NCBI RefSeq assembly: GCF_040183065.1
Contig: NC_091119.1
Span: 107,535,763-107,599,762 of the forward strand
DNA from: Periplaneta americana
Taxonomy: Eukaryota; Arthropoda; Insecta; Blattodea; Blattidae
Direction: 5' to 3'
DNA length: 64,000 nt
The notes beneath the pieces were generated by a model. It saw nothing but the letters and a program-made list of their open reading frames with translations, was not told the origin of the DNA and searched no databases. Positions within the stretch are counted from its first letter, which is position 1. Each line of letters begins with the position of its first letter. Shown here one piece after another: positions 55,699 through 64,000 of the stretch. The position numbers and the translations under genes were made by a program.

Positions 55699-58600
55699 CA
55701 GAATACATAGAAAGGTCCAATTCCTTATCCAGTGTATTCTCTGGTTCCTCTATCTTCTCATTCATCCAGTTTTCTGGTTTCCTGACCTCTTTATTTAACC
55801 TGTTCTCTTGTTTCTTCATCTTCTCATCCATCACGATCTCTGGTCTCTTCATTTCCTTTGCTGGTTCCTTCATTTCTTTGTGAGTCTTATTCGCTGGTCT
55901 TTTGACCTTCTCGTTCATTATGTTCTCCACTTCCTTAACATTCTCACGTGTCTTGTTATCTGATTTCTTAACAGTTTTGTTTCCTGGTTTCCTATCCTCC
56001 TTATTCAACCTGTTCTTTTGTTTCTTCATCTTCTCATCCAGCACGATCTTTGGTTTCATCATTTTCTTTGCTGCTCTATTATTTGCTTTCTTCATTTCCT
56101 TGTGAATCCTGTTCTCTGGTGTTTTGACCTTATCATTTGTTTTGTTATCCAGTTTCTTATCATCTTCATGTGTTCTGTTCTCTGATTTCTCAACAGTTTT
56201 GTTTCCTGGTTTCCTCACGTCTTTATTCAACCTGTTCTCTTCTTTCTTCATCTTTTCATTCATCATGATCTCTGGTTTCTTCATTTCGTTTGCAGTTCTG
56301 TTATCTGGTTTCTTAATTTCCTTGTGAATCCTGTTCGCTGGTCTTTTGACTTTCACCTTTATTCTGTTCTCTAGTTTCTTAACAGTCTCGTGTGTCCTGT
56401 TATCTGAATTCTTAACAGTTTTGTTTTCTGATTTCCTGTCCTCCTTATTCAACCTGTTTTCTTGCTTCTTTATCTTCTCATCCATCACGATCTCTGGTCT
56501 CTTCATTTCGTTTGCTGCTCTATTATCTTCTTCTTTCATTTCCTTGTGAATCCTGTTCTCTGGTATTTTGACCTTATCGTTTATTTTGTTATCTAGTTTC
56601 TTACCATCTTCATGTGTTCTGTTCCCTGATTTCTCAACAGTTTTGTTTTCTGGTATCCTCACGTCCCTATTCAACCTGTTGTCTTGCTTCTTTATCTTCT
56701 CATCCATCATGTTCTTTGGTTTATTAATTTCCTTTTCTGTTCTGTAACCTAGTTCTTTCATTTCCTCTTGAGTCCTGTTCTCTGGTGTCTTCACTTTTTC
56801 GTTTGCATTGTTCTCTAATTTCTTACCATCCGCATGTGTCCTGTTACCTGATTTTAAAACAGTTTTATTTCCCGGTTTTCTCATCTCGTTAGTGAACCTG
56901 TTCTCTTGTTTCTTTATCTTTCCATCCATCATGATATCTGGTTTCTTCATTTTATTATCTGTTTTGTTTTCTGCTTCCTGCATTTCCTTTTCAGTTCTGT
57001 TATCTGTCAATTCTTTGCGAACCCTATTCTCTGGTGTCTTGAACTCAGTTTTTTTGTTCTCTAGTTTCTTACCATCCCCATGTGATCTATCATCGGATTT
57101 CTCAACCGTTTTATTTCCTGGTTTCCTTACCTCCTTGTTCAACATATTCTGCTGTTTCTTCATCTTCTCGTCCATCATGATCTCTGGTTTTTTCATTTCA
57201 TTATCTATTTTGTTGTCTACTTTCTTCATTTTCATGTGTATCCTGTTCTCTGGTGTCTTGACCTTTCCATTTGTTTTGTTCTTTACTTTCATAACACCCC
57301 CATGTGTCCTGTTCTCTAGGTTTTCAATTGTTTTATTTTCTGATTTTCTTACTTCCCTATTCAATATGCTCTCTTGCTCTTTCATCTTCTCATTCATTAC
57401 GATCTCTGGTTTCTTCATTTCTTTATCTGTTCTGTTGTCTACTTTAATTTCTTTGTGAATTCTGCTCTCTGGTATCTTTATCTTCTTACCGTCCTCATTT
57501 GTGCTGTTCTCTAGTTTCTCAACCGTTTTGTTTCCTGGTTTTCTCACTTCCTTATTCAAACTATTCTTTTGTTCCTTCATCTTCTCATTTATCACGGTCT
57601 CTGGTTTCTTCATTTCTTTACCAGTTCTATTGTCTGTTTTCTTTATTTCTTTGTGAATAATGTTGTCTGGTGTCTTGACTTTCTTGTCATGCTCATGAGT
57701 CCTCTTCTCTAGTTCCTCAACTGTTTTGTTTCCTGGATTCCTCACTTCCTTCTTCAACCTGTTTTCTTCTTCCTTAATCATCTTACTCATCACTATCTTT
57801 GGTTTCTTCATTTCCTTATCTATTCTTTCATCCACTTTCTTCATTTTCTTTTCTGTTATGTTATCTGGTACCTTTTTCATCGTTTTATTTGTGCTGTTCT
57901 CTCGTTTCTTACCATCCTCATCTGTCTTCTCCGGTTTCTTATCCGATTTGTTTCCTACTTTCTTCAACTTATCATTTATGTTCTCTGATTTCTCTATTTC
58001 CTTATTTGTCTTGTCTCCTGTTTTATCTACGTAATTATTCGTCATGCTGTCTCGTTTTTTCATCTCTTCCGTTCTTATATCAGGTTTCTTTATCTCCTTA
58101 TCAGTTTTGATCACTGGTTTGATAGACATCTTAACCGTGTTATTCTCTGACTTTTTTGCCCCATCCTTTCCTAACTCTATTTTCGTCACCTTCTCAATTA
58201 TCCTGTTCTTTGATTTTTTCTCCTCCTCATGCGTCCTGTTCTCTGTTTTCTTCACCTCATCCATCCTTTTCTTTGATTTATTCACCAACTTATCTGTCAT
58301 GTTCCCTGTTTTATTCACCTCAAGAATTGTGATATGGGGTATCTGTACTCCATTATTCATTGTACTCTGTGGTTTCATCATCTCTTTAATCGCCTTGTTC
58401 TCTGGTTCCTTCATCTCCTTATCCGTCCTCATCTCTGGTTTCTTCCCCTCTTCCATATACCTACGAGGTTTCGTCACCTCATCTATCCTCTTTTCTGATA
58501 TCTTCACCTCCTCACGTGTTATTTTTTCTGTTTCATTTAGCTCAACCATCCTGTTCTCATGTTTCTTTACTCCACTATTCATCCTGAACTGTGGTTCCTT

Positions 58601-60522
58601 AATATCGTTATCCATTATGACATCTGCTTTCTTTTCTCTCTTAATTCTCCTCTTATCTGATACATCTATTTCGTTCATTCTGACTTCTGGTTTTTCCATT
58701 CTCTTGCACTTTCTGATCTGTGGTTTCATGACCTCTTTAATGAACTTTATCTTTGGTTTCTCTATCTCCATGATCATTCGGTTTTTTGGTTCCTCTTCGT
58801 CACCCATTCTCATGTCTGATTTTTCTGCCTTTTTCATTCTCCTGTTCCGTGATGACACTATTTCGTTCATTCTCACTTCAGGTTTTTCAACTCGCTTACA
58901 CATTCTGATCTGTGGTTTCATGATATATTTAAAAAGCTTTATCTCTGGTTTCTTTACCTCCATAACCATCCTGTTTTGTGGTACCTCCTTGTCACTCATC
59001 CTCACGTCTGATTTTCTCGCCTTCTTGATTATCCTGTTCTCCGATATATCTATTTCGTTTATCCTGACTTCTGGTTTTTCCATTCTCTTACACTTTCTGA
59101 TCTGTGGTTTCATGACTTCTTTAATAAACTTTATTTCTGGTTTCTCTACCTCCATGATCATCCTGTTTTTTGGTTCGTCCTCGTCACTCATCCTCATGTC
59201 TGATTTTTCTGCTTTTTTAATTCTTCTGTTCCCTGATAACTCTATTTCGTTCATCCTGACTTCACGTTTTACCACTCGCTTACACATTCTGTTTTGTGGT
59301 TTCACAATAAGCTTTATCTCTGGTTTCTCTACTTCCATGACCATTCTGTTCTTCATTTTGTCCTTATCCATCCTAAAGTTTGGTTTTCCCGCCTTCTTAA
59401 TTATTCCTTTCGTTTGTTTCTCCAAATCATTACTTTTCCTGTCTGGTTTCTCTATTTCTTTAAACATCCCATTCTGTAGCTTCTCTACCCCATTCTCACC
59501 TATGTTCAATTTCTTCACCCCCTTATTCCTATTTACTCTGATCTGTGGTTTCATCGCCTCCGTAATAATTATCTCTCGACTCTTCATATCCACGTTGTGC
59601 TTTGACTTCTCCATCTCATCCATCCGTATATCTGGCTTTTTCACCTCCTTAATGATCCTATTCTTTAGTTTGTCAACGTCATCCATCCTGTCCTCAGTCT
59701 TTTTTATCTTCCCATTTATTCTGATCTGCGGTTCCATCACCTCTTTACTCGCCTTTGTACTTGTTTTCTTCACCTCCTTAACCACCCTATTTTCTGGTTT
59801 CTCTATTTCATTCATCCTAAAATCTGGTTTGAGAGTCTTCTCATTCTTACTATGCCATGGCTTCTTCATCCGTTCTATCCTGATTTCTGGTTCCTCTAGC
59901 CCCTTAATCATTTTGTAATTTGGTCTCTCTATCTCTCCCATCCTGGTGTGCGGTTCCTGCACCTTCTTAACTATTCCGTTCTTTTCTTTCTCTACCTTAT
60001 CCATCCTGACCTCTGTCTTCTCCAATTTCTTAATCACCCCTTCCTTTTCTTTCTCTATCTTATCCTTCCTCATCTCCGGTTTCTTCACTTCCTCTGTCAA
60101 TCTGTTCTTTGTTTTATCCATCTTCATATACATTCTGGTTTTTGGTTTATCCCAATTACCCACGATGATGTCCGTTTTCTCCATCTCTTTAAGCATTCCG
60201 TTCTCTTTTCCTATCTCTTTAATCATACTATTTTCTGATTTCTCCATATTCTTGTTCTTATTTTCTTCTGATTTCTTTACCTCCTCATTCATATGGTTCT
60301 CATGTTCTCTTATCTCCCTACCCTTCCTGCTATCTTGTTTTCTTAATTCACCCATCCCATATTTTGCTTCCTCCAACTTAAGACGTCTCTGCCAGCTATT
60401 TATTTCCTCATTATCTTCCCTTTTTTCTGGTTTCTTCAGACACTCCCTTCGCCTCCATCTGATGCCTGGTCCACATTGCACATTGCAATCAGACCACTTG
60501 GCCCAATTGGACCAAACTCCAT
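55699..60522 (-). CDS. Giant exon: first half of a TSP1 repeat plus about 1,570-residue charged tandem repeats
   Basis: A single 4,824-base exon: acceptor TTTTTGTTACAG before ATGGAG, donor GTAAGT after TATTCTG; two leading bases, 1,607 codons, one trailing base. It opens with DGVWSNWAKWSDCNVQCGPG and RRREC: the tryptophan ladder and first three cysteines of a TSP1 repeat. The rest is low-complexity K/E/P/N/M-rich sequence built from an 11-13-residue theme (KKPENRMxKEV). In the middle, four units of 64 residues (exact 192-bp spacing: 58713, 58905, 59097, 59289) carry MKPQIRKCKRMEKPEVR, each with one cysteine except where changed. Towards the end are about nine units of 65-74 residues (222-bp spacing among the last ones) with MKKPEIVMxEKMKKQENRLN and GNKTVEKSENRTH, rich in N-x-T glycosylation sequons. 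No catalytic or membrane segment. Because TSP1 closes in the next exon, this is an insertion in a TSP1 loop facing the extracellular side. Confidence 0.88.
55760..57850 (-). repeat. In-frame tandem repeats, 222-bp class, about nine units
   Basis: Plus-strand CAGTTTTGTTTCCTGG-type blocks occur at about 55975, 56197, 56419 and further upstream, 222 bases apart for the most similar units and somewhat shorter (about 195-220) in the older ones. Each unit encodes K-P-E-rich text with two to four N-x-T/S sequons. Confidence 0.85.
58620..59380 (-). repeat. In-frame tandem repeats, 192-bp class, four units
   Basis: CTGATCTGTGGTTTCATGA-type blocks at 58713, 58905 and 59097 and the diverged one at 59289 lie exactly 192 bases apart. 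Alternate units are more alike (first and third; second and fourth), suggesting duplication of a 384-bp dimer. Confidence 0.85.
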
Positions 60523-60733
60523 CTGTAACAAAAAGAGCACTCAATCGAACTGCAATATTTCATGTAAAGTGAAATAGACAGAGTGTCTTGTTTTTATCGC
60601 TATTCCGTAACATAAGAATCATATACAACTAACATATATTGGTCTAGAACGACTTAACAAGACTTTTACTCTTCAATTTATTGTAACCTAATTAATAACG
60701 CGCATAAAATTAACTCGGTAACTACTTGCTCAC

Positions 60734-60913
60734 TCTGTCTCGGCGCGCAGGCTACCCCAGTGCAGTCCTTTTTCTCCATGGTGGATCCCTTACACAACAG
60801 ATCGGGAGTGGAAGGTGTTGGGTTAGTACAGTTTCGTCGCCTGTACTTGCTGCCCAGACCACAAATGGCACTGCAGGGCGACCAGGCACTCCACTGAGTC
60901 CAGCCACCACGAA
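60734..60913 (-). CDS. First TSP1 repeat exon in the window
   Basis: A 180-base exon: acceptor GAAAGAATGTTTCAG before TTCGTGG; two leading bases, 59 codons, one trailing base. It encodes GGWTQWSAWSPCSAICGLGS, KYRRRNC, DLLCKG and KKDCTGVAC: all six cysteines and the tryptophan ladder of a complete thrombospondin type-1 repeat. I choose the donor GTGAGC after CCGAGACAGA, because it gives phase 1 for the next exon; joining makes AAT (Asn) before GVWSNW. A GTAGCC donor further upstream would break the frame. Two leading bases show that at least one more exon lies upstream, outside or near the window edge; no signal peptide or start codon was found. Confidence 0.9.
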
Positions 60914-61117
60914 CTGAAACATTCTTTCTCTACTTTTTACTTCGCTCGATGTACAAGAGAAGGCCTCATGGCCTTATCTACACCACAATGAATAAACACG
61001 AAGATGATGTCCCAACAGAAAAGGTCAATATTCTGGGATATCATAATATCGGCCATTTTGGACGAAAATCGATATGAATAATATGTGGTCTATACCAAAC
61101 CGTTGTCGAGATAAACC
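60914..61117. other. Intron sequence upstream of the first visible exon
   Basis: Nothing specific. The upstream intron of the gene begins here and continues past the window end as far as I can see. Confidence 0.4.
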
Positions 61118-61280
61118 AGAGTCTAGTATATACAGTCACGAACCTCAATACGTAGGGAATATGCATCCATAGATAGTTGCTAACCACTAGGGTCACTACT
61201 ATCGCCTGATCACAATGCGAAATAGTACCGGCACAGTCTATTATTCCTAGTACTCTCAATTCAAACTTCGTGACTGTGAT
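61118..61280. mobile_element. Truncated second copy of the 11397-11577 MITE
   Basis: GTCTAGTATATACAGTCACG, then ATATGCATCCAT, TAGTTGCTAA and GCGAAATAGTACCGGCACAG match the first copy in order. The right TIR breaks off after CTTCGTGACTGTG. Confidence 0.85.
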
Positions 61281-61814
61281 AGAGCTGTTTGAATGTAGAC
61301 GTTACATTCTTAATCATAACATGGCCAACATTGAATAAGTTTATAATTAAATTCACGTTTAACATTACTTTTATACAGCAATTCCTTTGTTTTTTAGAAC
61401 TTTGAACATGTATTTATATTAGGCGATTGTCATTATGGCCATGACTAAAGTCCATCCACTGTTAATATGATCCTAACATAAACAAACCCCAATTGCATCC
61501 TTCCGCCATTCGCGCCGTAATTACTATCACATTGACAGGGAGCACGTGTGAAGTGAATTATGGCATGTGATGTAAGTACGGTACGCAGTATATTAGCGTA
61601 ATAAACGAAGTAAAATACAATGTGACGTACTCTATATAGAATTAGTTACTATTAATAGTATTAATAGTAGTAAGAGGTTTAGTCAGTAATTTAAGGGGTT
61701 AGGTACAGCTTAAAGCAGTAAAATTTTGGAAATATTTAACATGTTTGTCCTCCATTACTGTATTTTGTACAATAATGAAAATTAGTATGTGTAAAACACT
61801 GCCCTTCTGCTATA

Positions 61815-61816
<2 letters not shown>

Positions 61817-61860
<44 letters not shown>
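61817..61860. repeat. (TA)n microsatellite
   Basis: About 22 uninterrupted TA units immediately before the LINE fragment. Confidence 0.97.
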
Positions 61861-61865
<5 letters not shown>

Positions 61866-62985
61866 CCAAATATCTTGGAGTTATTTTCGATAGTAAATTA
61901 ACATGGAGCAACCATTTGAAATACATTTCTGAAAAAGCTCGTAAAAGATTCTCCCTTCTAAAAAGACTAGCAGGAAAGAAATGGGGATGCTCTAGGAATA
62001 CTTTGAACACTACATACAAAATGTTTATACAGCCAGTGCTGATATACTGCGGAGAAATTTTAATTACTTCACCTTTCATAAACGACATAGAATATGTTCA
62101 AAACCAAGCTCTCAGACTCATTACTGGTGGAATCAAAACAACCCCAATAGATTCTATGAGATTCCTCACTAATATTAACAGTATCAAAATGACAATAGAA
62201 TATAAAGCACTGATTCAATATGAAAAACTTATCAGATTACCAGGAAACAATTGGCATTCATACAGTCCTCTCTGTAGATTGAAAACTCAAAAAAGTTTCA
62301 TATCCATTGTTCAAGAATTAAAACAGAAAATCAATATCCCGAATTTAAAATAAAACTTACAAATTAAACCAAACCCTTTAACTCTATTAAATATAGAATA
62401 TAATCTAAATTTAACAGAAGAAATACTGAAATCAGAAGTAAACATTGAAATACTGAAACAATTGTCTTTAGAGACAATTAATGTTAGGTACCCTCCACAA
62501 AACTGGCTTCATTTATACACCGACGGATCCTTGATCTCCAGAGAACAAGGTGCCGGTGCAGGTGTTACGTGCTGTCTCTTCTCACTTTATAGATCACTTG
62601 GATATGGAACAACAAGTTTTGATGGAGAAATCATTGCAATAAGTGAATGTCTCAGGAATCTTCTATGCCACATAAATAAATTTAGGAATGCAGTTATATT
62701 GTCAGACTCCAAAGCAGCTATTCTATCAATCGTCTCTAAACACACACCTTCATCTCAAACAGCAGAAATAACTAAAATGCTCTCTCAATTAATATCACTC
62801 AATAAAAGAATTGTATTCCAATGGATACATCCCATTGTGGAATCCTGGGAAACGAGAATGCAGATGCTTTAGCAAAGAAGGGCAGCACTGCTACTTACAG
62901 ACCTGTTACTAAATCTACGTATTACTCTGTGAAAAGATTTATTAAATCTACATACTTAGACTTCAACAAACAAAATTTGTTACAC
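61861..62985 (+). pseudogene. LINE fragment: end of reverse transcriptase plus RNase H
   Basis: It starts abruptly after (TA)n with KSKYLGVIFDSKLTWSNHLK, the thumb region of a non-LTR reverse transcriptase, and runs to 62353. RNase H follows (62462-62990), with the four acidic residues in place: the D in YTDGS, the E in DGEIIAI, the D in LSDSKAA and the D in NENADALAKKG. A stop near 62353 and a frameshift near 62830 break the reading, so it is a pseudogene. RNase H in a non-LTR element points to an I/R1-like or related clade (inference). The match to 37085-37205 ends at almost the same place (62950-62985). Confidence 0.8.
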
Positions 62986-63184
62986 AGTATATTATATACG
63001 CAGTACAAGTACGCCATAATTTTAAAAAGTTTAGATTTGCAACACTTACCTTTTATTCCGATTCCGGAAGTGGTTCTAATCGGAAGTGGTTCTATCCTAT
63101 CCGTATCTGTATAATTTTCAGTTCTTTCGTCACTATCACTACAGCTGCTTTCGTCACCAAGACTGTTTACTAATTTATCAACAA

Positions 63185-63720
63185 GAGTAGGTCTATCACT
63201 CAAAATTGTCCAGCTCCCAGAACAAAGCTTCTTCTTTCATAACGTGTTCGATGCATTTCTTCCAGCCATCTGCAGTCACATGTTTAATTGGCTCCTCAGT
63301 CAAGACCTCGACATCTCTAATCTTGAACGTTGTGTTGCGCTGTCTAACATAACCCTTCACCTGATTCCATATCATTTCTATAGTCATTTAATAAACAATG
63401 ACAAGGAGGCAGTCGCTGCACTGTCATGTTAGCCTGTAGCGCAAGAGAATCCACAATATATTTTCCTCTCGACTTATTCGCTAAAGTTCATCTTTTACTA
63501 TGTTTTTATTACACGGAATAGTTTGCTTCAATTCAGGCAATAATGTCATTTTTTAACCACGACCTATTTGGTAGCCGATCAGCTTTAACGCTATGAGAAG
63601 GAGCATTGTCCATGATTATCACACTATTGGGTTCGAGTTTCGGCAACAGTTTGGCGACAGAGCAACAAAAGACCCAGCCAGCACTTTCATCCATTTTGTT
63701 GCATCACAAGCGACTGAAGT
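63185..63720 (-). pseudogene. IS630/Tc1-type DDE transposase C-terminal remnant
   Basis: The minus-strand reading from about 63690 shows CDATKWMKVLAG and, after frame changes, VIIMDNAPSHSVKADRLPN (catalytic D), then near 63385 IEMIWNQVKGYVRQRN (end of the E-containing helix) and ALFWELDNFE before the stop. Several frameshifts. Termini were not found, and the left part may lie within the sequence around 63000-63185. Confidence 0.75.
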
Positions 63721-64000
63721 GCTGTCGCCCTCAAATATATCATGCATAGGCCTATGCAATAAACTATTTTAAGTTGTAAGTATTGATCTCAGAGTTATAG
63801 GTACATTTTATAATCATTTCTGTGTTTTGGATATTATTATTTCAGTTGCGGATGAATAACAAGTATATTCAGGAGACATGTTTTTAATTTAATGACGGGA
63901 TCTACTTTTTTCGCGCGCTTATTGCTTATACATTGTGCTTCGGCGTCATAACCAGAAACGCGAGCTGGCCACATGCAGGGACGTCGCTAGGGAGGTGCGA
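63721..64000. other. Right-edge sequence, nothing specific
   Basis: No exon of the host gene and no bounded repeat recognised before the window ends. Confidence 0.4.

Noticed and set aside
58044..59918. A 624-codon plus-strand open frame, with several others between 55902 and 60572
   Set aside because: They are antisense to the giant repeat exon. Its codon composition (AAA, GAA, ATG, CCA, AAC) gives few stops on the other strand. The translations are F/S/L-rich with no domain, while the minus strand has TSP1 signatures and matching splice phases.
61041..61259. Minus-strand 72-codon ORF
   Set aside because: It covers the truncated MITE copy whose other copy (11397-11577) is non-coding.
60914..64000. 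A further upstream TSP1 exon
   Set aside because: I looked on the minus strand for the WxxW/CSxxCG pattern and found none; the stretch is taken up by a MITE, a LINE fragment and a transposase remnant. The next exon probably lies beyond the window.

Overview
The window is eukaryotic, almost certainly from an insect and most likely a cockroach (Blattodea). The evidence is split exons with GT/AG junctions, A+T-rich introns packed with repeats, and tRNA-derived SINEs and LINE tails of a kind I recall as very abundant in American and German cockroach sequence. The species is an inference; only the repeat families point to it.

One host gene accounts for nearly all credible protein-coding sequence. 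It lies on the minus strand, enters the window from the right (its 5' end is beyond 64000) and stops at 3436. I find twelve exons over about 57 kb. In transcript order they encode: a thrombospondin type-1 repeat (TSP1; 60734-60913); the first half of a second TSP1 fused to about 1,570 residues of K/E/P/N-rich tandem repeats in one 4.8-kb exon (55699-60522); the second half of that TSP1 (52841-52945); a third TSP1 (48134-48304); two laminin-G-like domains, each split over two exons (45203-45462 with 41154-41406, and 36862-37008 with 34785-35159); a linker (27896-28052); an Ig-like domain (14385-14699); a transmembrane helix (11669-11783); and a 1,183-residue cytoplasmic tail with its own repeat array (3436-6988). 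Exon phases agree at every junction except one. The product would be a very large single-pass (type I) cell-surface protein. I do not recognise a named orthologue, so no gene symbol is given.

The introns and flanks are a dense record of transposition. There are five hAT-type elements whose terminal inverted repeats and 8-bp target-site duplications can be read directly (7881-8823, 15528-16458, 17482-19328, 22586-23437, 33011-33993). There are pogo/Tigger-like and other TA-flanked elements and fold-back MITEs, LINE fragments, Tc1/mariner-type transposase remnants, and at least a dozen tRNA-derived SINE fragments. Several are nested: a MITE inside a hAT inside a Tigger-like element (17000-19520); a pogo-like element that splits a LINE reverse transcriptase without changing its frame (41463-45000); a SINE inside a pogo-like element (51070-52790).

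Low-complexity tracts include a 22-bp minisatellite at the left edge, a 2.3-kb minisatellite with its own inserted TIR element (45715-47985), long purine-only-like strands (35200-35985), and a purine tract followed by its pyrimidine complement (37810-38440). There is no CRISPR array, no rRNA and no bacterial-type operon. The tRNA-like sequences look like SINE heads rather than working tRNA genes.

The most interesting object is the giant repeat exon: a PEVK-like, sequon-rich insertion between the third and fourth cysteines of a TSP1 domain, in a protein that also carries an independent repeat expansion on the other side of the membrane.
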